Positions 26,292 to 34,322 of a stretch of DNA of 64,000 bases are shown piece after piece (positions within the stretch are counted from its first letter, which is position 1; every line of letters starts with the position of its first letter). Position numbers and translations under genes: made by a program. Source of the DNA: an uncultured bacterium (GTDB taxonomy: Bacteria > Myxococcota_A > Polyangia > Polyangiales > Houyiibacteriaceae). The stretch spans positions 1 to 64,000 of the forward strand of contig CALJDU010000012.1 in NCBI GenBank assembly GCA_938024995.1, written 5' to 3'. The notes under the pieces are model-generated. The model did no database searches, had not been told where the DNA came from, and worked only from the letters and a program-made list of their open reading frames with translations.

Positions 26292-27476
26292 TTAGCGCGC
26301 GAGGTGGAACTCGATGCGGCGGTTCGCCGCGCGGCCTTCGTCGGTGTCGTTCGCGGCAGTGGGCTGAGACTCACCGTAGCCAGCAGCCGTCAGGCGCGAG
26401 CGAGCGACGCCGCGACGGGCGAGCGCGTTCTTCACCGCACCCGCGCGGCGGCGACTGAGGATCCGGTTACTGACGGGGTCGCCGACGTTGTCGGTGTGAC
26501 CAGAGACCTCGATGACCGCGGTCGGGCAGCGACGCGCCGCCTGCGCCAGACGCGAGACCAGCGCGTAGCTGCTCGGCTGGATCTGCGCAGAACCGGTCGC
26601 GAAACCGATGCTTCGACCACGCATTCGCGTCGCGAGCTCCTGCTCACACGCGGTACCGCCGATGGAGTCTTGAACCGCGTTCGCCTCGGGGCGGTAACCA
26701 ATGTCCGGCAAGGTCGCCAAGAGCTCGGTGATCTGCGCGTGCTTCGCCGAGTCGGTGTAACCGCGCGCGCGAACCGCGTTGCCGGTCAGCTTCACATAGC
26801 CCGCCTCGAGGTGCCCCAGCGTCGTCGAGACAATGTCCGCGGCGGCGCTCCAGTTCACCGGCGCGGTGCCTTCGTGAACCGTGAGGCGGTCGACCGGTTC
26901 GACACCCGTCTTCTCCTGCACGAGGGCGAGCAAGCGCGCCTTCTCTTCTTCAGACGAAACGCGACCGCGGCACACGACTCCGTCGGCGTTGCGCTCGAAC
27001 CAGAGGTCGTAGATGGAGTTCTCGAAAGGGGCCTGCGCCATCGCGAGCCCAAGCGCGAGTTCTTCGCCGCCCTGCTCGGAGAGGCTGGCCGCGGTGCCGT
27101 ACGCGTACTGCCCGTTGGAGCCATCCACGCGACCGCCGTTGTACTCGCTGACCTGCCCTCGGTAGTTGGTGTCGTTCAACGTGTAGAAGAGGAAGATCCC
27201 CATGAAGATGAAGGACCCGAAGAAGAAGAGGCCGTTGAACATCTTCTCGTGCTTCATGTGCATGAACCACGTGACGACCAAGCTGGACTTGAACGCCGCG
27301 ATGATGACCGCGACCAGCAAGTTCCACTCGCCGAGGCGAACGTTGTACGCGAGGACAGTCAGACCGGTGAGCGCGATCAGAAGACCGAAGATGATGTAGT
27401 AGGTCCGAAGCGGCGCGATGTGCGCGTGGACATGATAGTTGTCGCCGTGTTCGTCGTGGGCGTGTGCGTCTGCCAT
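26292..27476 (-). CDS. caa3-type oxidase subunit IV fused to BON-like and OmpA domains
   Basis: 394 residues. Residues 20-105 match prokaryotic cytochrome oxidase subunit IV: three TM helices (TYYIIFGLLIALTGLTVLAYNV, a second containing LLVAVIIAAFKSSLVVTWFMHMKH, and a third LFFFGSFIFMGIFLFY). The N-terminus is His-rich. Residues 160-275 look like BON-type repeats. Residues of about 285-394 are an OmpA-like peptidoglycan-binding domain, with SGHTDNVGDPVSN, LSRRRAGAVKNALARRGV, GYGESQP and a GRAANRRIEF ending. With N-in and three TM helices the OmpA domain faces the periplasm, where it could grip peptidoglycan. Last gene of the operon. The fusion is highly unusual for this subunit; the usual family length is about 100 residues. 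Confidence 0.85.
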   Translation of the reverse strand: MADAHAHDEHGDNYHVHAHIAPLRTYYIIFGLLIALTGLTVLAYNVRLGEWNLLVAVIIAAFKSSLVVTWFMHMKHEKMFNGLFFFGSFIFMGIFLFYTLNDTNYRGQVSEYNGGRVDGSNGQYAYGTAASLSEQGGEELALGLAMAQAPFENSIYDLWFERNADGVVCRGRVSSEEEKARLLALVQEKTGVEPVDRLTVHEGTAPVNWSAAADIVSTTLGHLEAGYVKLTGNAVRARGYTDSAKHAQITELLATLPDIGYRPEANAVQDSIGGTACEQELATRMRGRSIGFATGSAQIQPSSYALVSRLAQAARRCPTAVIEVSGHTDNVGDPVSNRILSRRRAGAVKNALARRGVARSRLTAAGYGESQPTAANDTDEGRAANRRIEFHLAR

Positions 27477-27527
27477 GGTGATTCTCTTTGCTCTTGATTC
27501 TTGGTGTCGGTCGCTAGGAGCTACGCA

Positions 27528-28298
27528 TCAATCGATGAGATAGAGCAGCGGGAACAGGAAGATCCAGATGAGGTCGACCAAGTGCCAGTAGAGCGCGGCG
27601 ATGTCGACGGCGGTGAAGTGCTCGGGACCGAACTCGCCCCGCTCGTTGCGGCGCCAGATCCAGAAGAGGATCCCGATGCCGATGACGACGTGGAGGCCAT
27701 GAAGCCCCGTCATGATGAAGTAGATCCCGAAGAAGGACCGAAGGTGGAAGGGGATGCCTTCGCCCTGGTAGCTCGCGCCGACCGCGGTCGCGATCTCGCT
27801 CATCGCCTCGCCCTTGGCCTGGTTCCAGTGCTCAAGCGCGGCCGCTCCCTCTGGAGGGACGCACTCAAAACCGGGACACAAGAAGAACTTCGCCGGGAGG
27901 ATGCCGAGGTGAATCTTGTGGCTGTACTCGATGTACTTGATGATCATGAACCCGAACGCGCACGCGATCGTGATCAGGAGAAGCATCGAGGTCTTCTTCT
28001 TCTCGCCGAGCTGCGCGGACCGAACCGCGAGCGCCGCGGTCAAGCTCGAGAAGAGCAGCACGCACGTGTTCAGGCCGCCCCACCGCCAGTCCAACATGTG
28101 GGAGCCAACCGAGAACGACTCGGGGTACCAGGTACGGTAAATGCCGTAGGCGACGAAGAGCCCCGCGAAGAAGAGGATCTCCTGCGCGAGGAACGCCCAC
28201 ATCCCAAGCTTCGCAGCATCGAACTGCTGGATCGGAGTGAAGAAGTGGTGAGCCAGCCAGGAAGGGCCGTGATGGTGATCGTCGTGAGTCGCAGACAT
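27528..28298 (-). CDS. ctaE: cytochrome c oxidase subunit III
   Basis: 256 residues with about seven TM helices. A haem-free subunit that stabilises the catalytic core of the terminal oxidase. Family motifs include FLAQEILFFAGLFVAY, FFGIYFIMTGLHGLHVVIGIG and the final VDIAALYWHLVDLIWIFLFPLLY. The N-terminus is His-rich (MSATHDDHHHGPSW). A (GCTTT)n repeat lies directly upstream of the start where a ribosome-binding site would be expected. It is followed by the subunit IV fusion gene 51 bases on. Confidence 0.95.
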   Translation of the reverse strand: MSATHDDHHHGPSWLAHHFFTPIQQFDAAKLGMWAFLAQEILFFAGLFVAYGIYRTWYPESFSVGSHMLDWRWGGLNTCVLLFSSLTAALAVRSAQLGEKKKTSMLLLITIACAFGFMIIKYIEYSHKIHLGILPAKFFLCPGFECVPPEGAAALEHWNQAKGEAMSEIATAVGASYQGEGIPFHLRSFFGIYFIMTGLHGLHVVIGIGILFWIWRRNERGEFGPEHFTAVDIAALYWHLVDLIWIFLFPLLYLID

Positions 28299-28301
28299 GA
28301 G

Positions 28302-28329
28302 GCTTTGCTTTGCTTTGCTTTTGCTTTGC
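28302..28329. repeat. pentanucleotide microsatellite upstream of oxidase subunit III
   Basis: Plus strand reads GCTTT five times in a row with one extra T in the fourth unit (on the coding strand, GCAAA units). It ends three bases upstream of the subunit III ATG and fills most of the 37-base gap after subunit I. No Shine-Dalgarno sequence is seen, so the repeat occupies its place. Slippage could change spacing or leader structure. Confidence 0.85.
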
Positions 28330-28335
28330 GGCGAA

Positions 28336-30030
28336 CTAGCGGTCGCTCGGGACGAAGTCTTCCGGGAACCCGTCCCAGAGCTCTTCTTCCGTGCACAAGT
28401 GGTAGTCGTAGGGACCGCGCTTCATGACCGGGTCGATCGCAAAGTTGTGCGGGTGTGGCGGCGAAGTGGTCATCCACTCGTAGCCCGCGGAGGCCCACGG
28501 GTTGGGCGGCGCCTTCTCTCCGTTGAACCATGAGCGGACGAACATCACGCCCATGATCGTGAACCCGATGCCGATGATGTACGCGCCACCGCTGCTCGCC
28601 ATGTGGAGCGGCTGGAACTGGTCCAGGTAGTCGTAGTAGCGACGCGGCATGCCGCGGCTGCCGAGGATGAACTGAGAGAAGAACGTCACGTTGAAGCCAA
28701 CGAAGACGAGCCAGAACGCGATGTTCGCGACCCTCTCGCTGTACATCTTGCCGGTCATCTTGGGCCACCAGTAGTGGAGGCCGCCGACGAAGCCGAACAC
28801 CGTGCCGCCGACCATCACGTAGTGGAAGTGAGCGACAACGAAGTAGGTGTCGTGAAGGTGGATGTCGATGGAGAGGATGCCCAAGAAGACACCCGTCAGA
28901 CCGCCGATGGTGAAGAGCACCAAGAAGCCGAGCGCGTACTTCATCGGAGACGCAAACGAGATGCTGCCCTCGTAGAGCGTGGCGACCCAGTTGAAGACCT
29001 TCACGCCCGACGGGATCGCGACGAGGAAGGTCAGCGCGCTGAACACCATCGTGGAGTACTCGCTCATGCCCGAGGTGAACATGTGGTGACCCCACACGAG
29101 GAAGCCGAGAAGCGCGAGCGCAACGGAGCTCATGGCGACGAACATGTAGCCGAAGATCTTGCGCTGGCTGAACGTGGCGATGAGCTCGTTCACGACCGCC
29201 ATGCCCGGGAGGATCATGATGTAGACGGCGGGGTGGCTGTAGAACCAGAAGAAGTGCTGAAAGAGCACCGGGTCACCACCGAGCGCCGGGTCAAAGATGC
29301 CCATCGAGAGCGTCTTCTCCATCGTGAGGAGCAAGAGCGTGATGGCGAGGACGGGGGTCGCGAGGACCTGAATGACCGCGGTCGCGTAGATGCCCCAGAT
29401 GAAGAGCGGGAGGCGGCGCCAGTGAATACCGGGCGCGCGCATCTTGTGGACCGTCGCGATGAAGTTGACGCCGGTCAGGATGGAGCTGAAGCCCAAGATG
29501 AAGACGCCCATCGTCATCCAGATGACGCTGTTGTCCGCTCGCGCGCTGTATGGCGTGTAGAAGGTCCAGCCAGTGTCGACGTGGCCCGCGACAATCGCGA
29601 TCACCGTAAAGGCTGTACCGAACACGTAGATGTAGAAGCTCCCCAAGTTCAGCCGCGGGAACGCGACGTCCTTGGTGCCCAACATGATCGGCAAGAAAAA
29701 GTTACCGAGCGCCGCCGGAATGGACGGGATGATGAACAGGAACACCATGATCGCGCCGTGCAGCGTGAAGACCTGGTTGTACATGTCCGCTTCCATGATG
29801 GTCTCGCCGGCGTGCGCGAGCTCGGTGCGGACCAAGAGCGCCATGATGCCGCCGACCAGGAACGCGACGATGACCGACGCGAGGTACATCATCCCGATGC
29901 GTTTGTGGTCGAGCGTAAACGCCCAGGTCTTCCAGCCCTTGGTGGCCTTCAGGTAGTTCCCGGCATCGCCCAGATCGGCGTGCGGGTCGTGGATTCCGTC
30001 GTGGGAAACTTCAGCTTCAGCTACGGTCAT
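28336..30030 (-). CDS. ctaD: cytochrome c oxidase subunit I (A2-type)
   Basis: 564 residues, about twelve to fourteen TM helices. Catalytic subunit that reduces oxygen at a haem a3-CuB centre and pumps protons. Visible ligands include [14 protein letters not shown] (low-spin haem), [30 protein letters not shown] for CuB, and the [19 protein letters not shown] pair for haem a and a3. The YSHP motif with Ala in place of the usual helix-VI Glu marks the A2 subfamily, where a Tyr-Ser pair replaces that Glu. Length and order are normal. It lies five bases after subunit II. Confidence 0.97.
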   Translation of the reverse strand: MTVAEAEVSHDGIHDPHADLGDAGNYLKATKGWKTWAFTLDHKRIGMMYLASVIVAFLVGGIMALLVRTELAHAGETIMEADMYNQVFTLHGAIMVFLFIIPSIPAALGNFFLPIMLGTKDVAFPRLNLGSFYIYVFGTAFTVIAIVAGHVDTGWTFYTPYSARADNSVIWMTMGVFILGFSSILTGVNFIATVHKMRAPGIHWRRLPLFIWGIYATAVIQVLATPVLAITLLLLTMEKTLSMGIFDPALGGDPVLFQHFFWFYSHPAVYIMILPGMAVVNELIATFSQRKIFGYMFVAMSSVALALLGFLVWGHHMFTSGMSEYSTMVFSALTFLVAIPSGVKVFNWVATLYEGSISFASPMKYALGFLVLFTIGGLTGVFLGILSIDIHLHDTYFVVAHFHYVMVGGTVFGFVGGLHYWWPKMTGKMYSERVANIAFWLVFVGFNVTFFSQFILGSRGMPRRYYDYLDQFQPLHMASSGGAYIIGIGFTIMGVMFVRSWFNGEKAPPNPWASAGYEWMTTSPPHPHNFAIDPVMKRGPYDYHLCTEEELWDGFPEDFVPSDR

Positions 30031-30035
30031 CGGTT

Positions 30036-31244
30036 CTACTCTTCGTCAAGCGACCGCATGTAGGCAACGATGGCCTGAATCTGACGGTCGGAGAGTCGGT
30101 AAGGGGGCATGTTGACGTTGTTGTATCCCTCGACGATTTGCGACTGCGGCTCGCGGATCGACTGGGTGATGTAGTTGAGGTCCGCTTCGCGATCCTCACC
30201 CTCGACGAAGGCTCGGTTGCTGCCGAGGAGACCCTTCCAGTTCGGAGCAGGCTGCTGACGAACGCCGTCCACGGCGTGACACGCGATGCAGCCAGAACTG
30301 TTGTAGAGCGCCTCGCCCCAAGCAGCGCAGTCGGCTTCTCCCGCGCACTCGGGTGGGGGCGGCGGGCCTTCTTCGATGAACTTCTCGTACTCCTCCATCG
30401 TGACGACGTGGAGGTCCGCCATCATCGTGGCGTGGTTGCTGTTGCGCTCGGCGCTCCGGTCAATACCCACCGGAGCACCGCAGTACTCAGTGCAGAAAAC
30501 CGGAAGGACGCACTCGCCGCGCTCCCCTTCTTGGTGCGAGGAGCAGCTGTAGCTGTTCATCGCGTAGGCCGCGCCCCAGTCGACGCCGAGGGCGACACCG
30601 GAGGTACGTGCGCAGTCGAGGTCACTGTCGCAGTTGCTCACGCAGCGGTTTTCGATGCAGGACTCAAACCCGCCACCGACCCGTGTCTCATTGCAGTCTG
30701 CGTCCGATTGGCACATCGGCTTCGTGAGCGTCGTCGCCTCAAACCAAAGCGTGGAGTACATGCCGGGAACGACATCACGCTTCACGCGGAGCGACGGCAC
30801 GAAGAAGCTGTGAAGCACATCGCTCGAGCTCATGATGAGCCGAACCGGCGTGTTCACTGGAACGCGCATCATGTTCATTTCGTCGATGACGCCGTTGCGA
30901 TGCTCGAACTCCCAGTTCCACTGCATCGCGCGGACACGAATGTCGATCGCGTCGTCGGGCGGAATGATGCCCTTCACGTAGCCGGAGAAGCCTTCGTGGA
31001 AAAGGTAGACGAGGAGGATGACCGGCAGGAACGTCCACGCGATTTCGAGCGCGGTGCTGTGTCCGGTGGGCTTCGCCTTCTGGCCAGGACGTCGACGATA
31101 GCGCCACATGAAGTAGAGCATGGCGCCGACGATCGCGACGAAGAACGCCACGCTGACCCAGTAGACGAAGTAGTACATCCAGTCGACATCGGGGGCGATG
31201 GTCGACATCTGGGGAGGAAGCTGGAGGGTACCTTCGGGATTCAT
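30036..31244 (-). CDS. ctaC: cytochrome c oxidase subunit II with cytochrome c domain and Cys-rich insert
   Basis: 402 residues. Two TM helices (about 23-48 and 66-88) anchor a periplasmic CuA domain that takes electrons from the donor. It shows [11 protein letters not shown] (His145), CTEYCG (Cys251, Cys255) and HATM (His271, Met274). Between the strand ending at WFEATT and CTEYCG lies an insert of about 70 residues (about 176-248) with ten or so cysteines in a CQSDADC...[16 protein letters not shown] pattern. A second insert of about 14 residues separates CTEYCG from HATM. The C-terminal cytochrome c domain has CIACH (319-323) and a likely distal Met in VNMPPY. The inserts are not typical of the family. 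Overlaps sco by four bases. Confidence 0.93.
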   Translation of the reverse strand: MNPEGTLQLPPQMSTIAPDVDWMYYFVYWVSVAFFVAIVGAMLYFMWRYRRRPGQKAKPTGHSTALEIAWTFLPVILLVYLFHEGFSGYVKGIIPPDDAIDIRVRAMQWNWEFEHRNGVIDEMNMMRVPVNTPVRLIMSSSDVLHSFFVPSLRVKRDVVPGMYSTLWFEATTLTKPMCQSDADCNETRVGGGFESCIENRCVSNCDSDLDCARTSGVALGVDWGAAYAMNSYSCSSHQEGERGECVLPVFCTEYCGAPVGIDRSAERNSNHATMMADLHVVTMEEYEKFIEEGPPPPPECAGEADCAAWGEALYNSSGCIACHAVDGVRQQPAPNWKGLLGSNRAFVEGEDREADLNYITQSIREPQSQIVEGYNNVNMPPYRLSDRQIQAIVAYMRSLDEE

Positions 31245-32320
31245 GAAATTACCTGTGAGCCAAGGCTCTCGGGGGCTCGATCACTTGTTGGATCACTAGA
31301 GGGTAGGTCCGTGGTTTCACTGGAACCAGATGAACCATCCTTCGACAGCGCATTGGAGGGTGAACGACGACGCTCACGGATCCAAAGAACCGCGAGAAAA
31401 GACCCGAGCGCGAGCGCGGTAAGCGCACCGCCGATCCGCATCACTCGCATCGCGAGCAATGAGTAACCGTTCGCCTCGGGATCGTAGGCGTAGCAGTAGA
31501 GCAGGAAGTGCTCTCCGGTCGTGATGCTTCGACCCTCGGAGGCCTCCAGCAACGCGAAGCGGACATCCTGCGGATCAAACGCGAGCCCGTAGAGGTAGCG
31601 CGCGAGCTTGCCCTCGGGCGTGGCGAACATGATGACGGCGGGGTGCGCGTACTGCTCTTGGTTCGCGTTGTAGAAGTAGCGAAAGCCGATCGCCGTGGTC
31701 AGCTCTTCGATCGCATCGTCGTCTCCGACCAAGAACGTCCAACCGGACTCGGCCTTGGCGGTCAGCGATGCGCGCTCTTCCGCGTTGTCGCCGCGCGCCT
31801 CGGCGTACTTGGCGATGAGCTCGTCGCGCTTTGCGGTCGCGCTCGCGGGCGTGTCCTTCGGATCGATGCTGACGGTGATCGCGCGGTACTGGTCACCCAG
31901 CGTCCACTCTTGACCTTGGATCCCTGCGACGGCCGCGTCCTGGACCATGCTGCAAAGCGTCGGACACGAGTGGTAGGCGAGGATGAAGAGGACAGGCTTG
32001 TCGCGGTCCTCGTTGTCGCGCGCGAAGAGCGACCCAAGCGTGACGTCGTTGCCGTCTTGATCTTGGAACTCGAGGTCGAGCGGGAGCGTGTCGTCGAGGT
32101 GCTCGTTGACCCCGATGCGATCGAGGCCGGGGACCTCACGCGAAGGACGCGCCCCGTTGAGCTCTTGGTCGAGCGCGCCGCCACCGAGCTGCGCAGAAGC
32201 GACATCGGCAACGAGGCCGTTCACAAGGGTGCCACCGCTCGCGCACACCCCCACACACGCGAGCGTCGCCAAAGGACGAGCCCACGCGGGAGAAGAGGTG
32301 ATGTGCGAGCAAAGGCTCAC
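31241..32320 (-). CDS. SCO1/SenC-family copper chaperone
   Basis: 359 residues. Delivers copper to the CuA site of subunit II during oxidase assembly. A thioredoxin-like domain (about residues 85-250) contains the copper ligands YHSCPTLC (CxxxC) and YAHPAVIMF (His). An N-terminal signal/anchor segment precedes it, and a C-terminal TM helix (about 300-320) is followed by a Ser/Thr/Asp-rich tail. The length is above the usual 190-250 because of these ends. It overlaps subunit II by four bases and the upstream gene by four, so translation is coupled. Confidence 0.93.
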   Translation of the reverse strand: MSLCSHITSSPAWARPLATLACVGVCASGGTLVNGLVADVASAQLGGGALDQELNGARPSREVPGLDRIGVNEHLDDTLPLDLEFQDQDGNDVTLGSLFARDNEDRDKPVLFILAYHSCPTLCSMVQDAAVAGIQGQEWTLGDQYRAITVSIDPKDTPASATAKRDELIAKYAEARGDNAEERASLTAKAESGWTFLVGDDDAIEELTTAIGFRYFYNANQEQYAHPAVIMFATPEGKLARYLYGLAFDPQDVRFALLEASEGRSITTGEHFLLYCYAYDPEANGYSLLAMRVMRIGGALTALALGSFLAVLWIRERRRSPSNALSKDGSSGSSETTDLPSSDPTSDRAPESLGSQVIS

Positions 32321-32886
32321 GGCGCTTGCTCTCCTGCGAGGGCAGCGGCGGCCTGGGCACGAGCGCGAGCCGCTTGGGCTTCACGGGCGGCGCGGCGAGC
32401 CGCGCGACGAGCGTCACGCTTGGTCGCGATCGCGCGCTCGGCAGCCGCGACGGCCTCCGGGTGCTCATCTTGGGACCAACCGGCGAGCGCGCCGAGGTCG
32501 TCGGACGCCTGCGGGCGAATCACGGCGGCCTGGCGCGGCCCCGCGACGTTCTCAATCGCGCGACCGATCGGGAGACGTCCACCGTTGAGCTTGCCGCGAA
32601 CATCACGTCGATGCGCTTCGAGCTCGGTCTCGCACACGCGGTAGTCGTCCCCAACCGTCAGGCAGGTTCGGTCCCCCGTGCAGTCGGAGTCGTCCATACA
32701 CGCGCGCGCTTCGCCCGCCGCGCTTCGCTCGCCTTCAACCATGCTCGCGAAGTAGACGTGGAAGAGCGGGACCAGCGCGAAGAGCGCCAGGACCGAGCCC
32801 ACGCCCGTGATGAGCATCGCGTAGCCAGCAGGGGGCGAGTCGTCGAACTTCTCGTCGCCAATTTCGTATTCGTCTTCGTGCGCCAT
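32317..32886 (-). CDS. single-TM protein of the act-cox operon, unknown function
   Basis: 189 residues. One TM helix (AGYAMLITGVGSVLALFALVPLFHVYF, about 20-46) is followed by a periplasmic Cys-bearing segment (CMDDSDCTGDRTC...VC, four Cys) and a segment starting LEAHRRDVRGKLNGGRLPIGRA. The last 50 residues are an Arg/Ala-rich likely helix (RDARRAARRAAREAQAARARAQAAAAL). I do not recognise a family. It sits between actF and sco with a four-base overlap, so it is probably part of the complex or an assembly factor. The cysteine module resembles that in subunit II. Confidence 0.75.
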   Translation of the reverse strand: MAHEDEYEIGDEKFDDSPPAGYAMLITGVGSVLALFALVPLFHVYFASMVEGERSAAGEARACMDDSDCTGDRTCLTVGDDYRVCETELEAHRRDVRGKLNGGRLPIGRAIENVAGPRQAAVIRPQASDDLGALAGWSQDEHPEAVAAAERAIATKRDARRAARRAAREAQAARARAQAAAALAGEQAP

Positions 32887-32912
32887 GATTATTGCTCGGA
32901 GAGTGGTTGCGC

Positions 32913-34322
32913 CTAGTGCGACTGGTGATGGTGAAGCGCTCGCGCGAGCCGCGGGTCACCGATCGGAATGAGAGGGAAACGCTTCATCATAAGGAAGACG
33001 TAGGTGAAGAAGATCCCGCCGACCATCATCAGACACATGATGTCGATGAAGTTCAGCTGAAGGGGTCCGGCCTGCGGCATGACGTACCAGTAGATGTCCG
33101 CGACATGCATGCAGAGGAGCCCAATCGCGCCAACACGAAGCATACCGATGTTGCGCTTCACGAGCCGCGAGATGAGGAAGAAGAACGGGATCACGAAGTG
33201 CCCGAACATGAGCATCAAGCTCCACCACTCCCAGTTGCCGTCCCAGCGCTTCTGGAACCACGTCGACTCCTCGGGGATGCCCGCGTACCAGATGAGCATC
33301 CACTGCGAGAAGCTCGTGTAGGCCCAGAAGCACATGAAGCCGAACATGAGCTTCGCAAGGTCGTGAAAGTGCTCCGTGTTGATCGCGTTACCCACCAAGC
33401 CGGACTGCTTGAGGCTGATGCCGATGATGATGAGGAGCGCGAGGATGGCCACGGCGCTGCCGCCGAAGATGACCACGCCGAAGATGGTCGAATACCAAGT
33501 GGGTTCGAGCGCCATGACCCAGTCAAAGGCCGCGAAGGTCATCGTGGTGCCAAAGAGCGTCGCCGCGACGGGTCCAGCGGACTTCATCTTGAGCGTGAGC
33601 TGCTTGTCTTTCGACTCGTCCTGCTCGGTGGAACGGGTGAAGAAGAACCAAGCGATGAGCAGCCAAATGATGAGGTACACGATCGCGCGAGTGATCCAGA
33701 CCTTGTGATTGAGCCACCCGTTCACCTTGGCGGTGAGGAGCTTGTGGTGAGCGTAGGTCTCTTGCGGCGTGTGCGCGCTGTGACCTTCTTCGGCCGCGTG
33801 ACCGTGGTCGTCTGCATGCGCGACGCCCTCAAGCAATCCACCCACCGCGCCGTGGGTCTCCCCCTCCGCATGGTCCGCGTGGTCACCGCCGTGATCGCCT
33901 TCTTCGGCGTGCCCATGTCCATGGCCGGAGTGCACCTCATGCGAGACGTGCATCCACTCGTCGTACATCGTGAAGGTGCCGGTGAAGACGCCTGCAGCGA
34001 GGGGGACGAAGAGGAGCGCCATGACAGGCGCGCCGCCCATGATGACCTCGGCGACGCGGCGCAACGTCAGCGCCCAGTGGCCCTGCGTGATGTGAAGCGC
34101 GATGACCAAGAACATCGCGCCGAACACCAAGGTCAGCACCGCGAAGAACGCGAAGAGGTAGGCGTAGCCAAACCGAACGGGGTCCGACATGAAGCCGACC
34201 AAGGAGCCGAGCAGCCCCACCGCGCCGAGCGCGGCTGGGATCTTCCACATGGTCGACCAGCTCGAGTCCCGGTCATCGGGAATGCGGTAGACGACGTCGT
34301 CCGAGTGTTCGTGCGAAGCCAT
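32913..34322 (-). CDS. actF: alternative complex III subunit ActF (quinol:cytochrome c oxidoreductase)
   Basis: 469 residues with about ten TM helices. A quinol-side membrane subunit of ACIII related to ActC/NrfD. The family pattern is visible at YSTIFGVVIFGGSAVAILALLIIIG and at KLMFGFMCFWAYTSFSQWMLIWYAGIPEES, plus WEWWSLMLMFGHFVIPF. Between TM3 and TM4 a His/Asp/Glu-rich loop (about residues 130-195, with HGHGHAEEGDHGGDHADHAEG) has expanded, possibly for metal binding. The start codon overlaps the stop of actE by one base (TAATG), a classic coupling arrangement. Confidence 0.93.
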   Translation of the reverse strand: MASHEHSDDVVYRIPDDRDSSWSTMWKIPAALGAVGLLGSLVGFMSDPVRFGYAYLFAFFAVLTLVFGAMFLVIALHITQGHWALTLRRVAEVIMGGAPVMALLFVPLAAGVFTGTFTMYDEWMHVSHEVHSGHGHGHAEEGDHGGDHADHAEGETHGAVGGLLEGVAHADDHGHAAEEGHSAHTPQETYAHHKLLTAKVNGWLNHKVWITRAIVYLIIWLLIAWFFFTRSTEQDESKDKQLTLKMKSAGPVAATLFGTTMTFAAFDWVMALEPTWYSTIFGVVIFGGSAVAILALLIIIGISLKQSGLVGNAINTEHFHDLAKLMFGFMCFWAYTSFSQWMLIWYAGIPEESTWFQKRWDGNWEWWSLMLMFGHFVIPFFFLISRLVKRNIGMLRVGAIGLLCMHVADIYWYVMPQAGPLQLNFIDIMCLMMVGGIFFTYVFLMMKRFPLIPIGDPRLARALHHHQSH

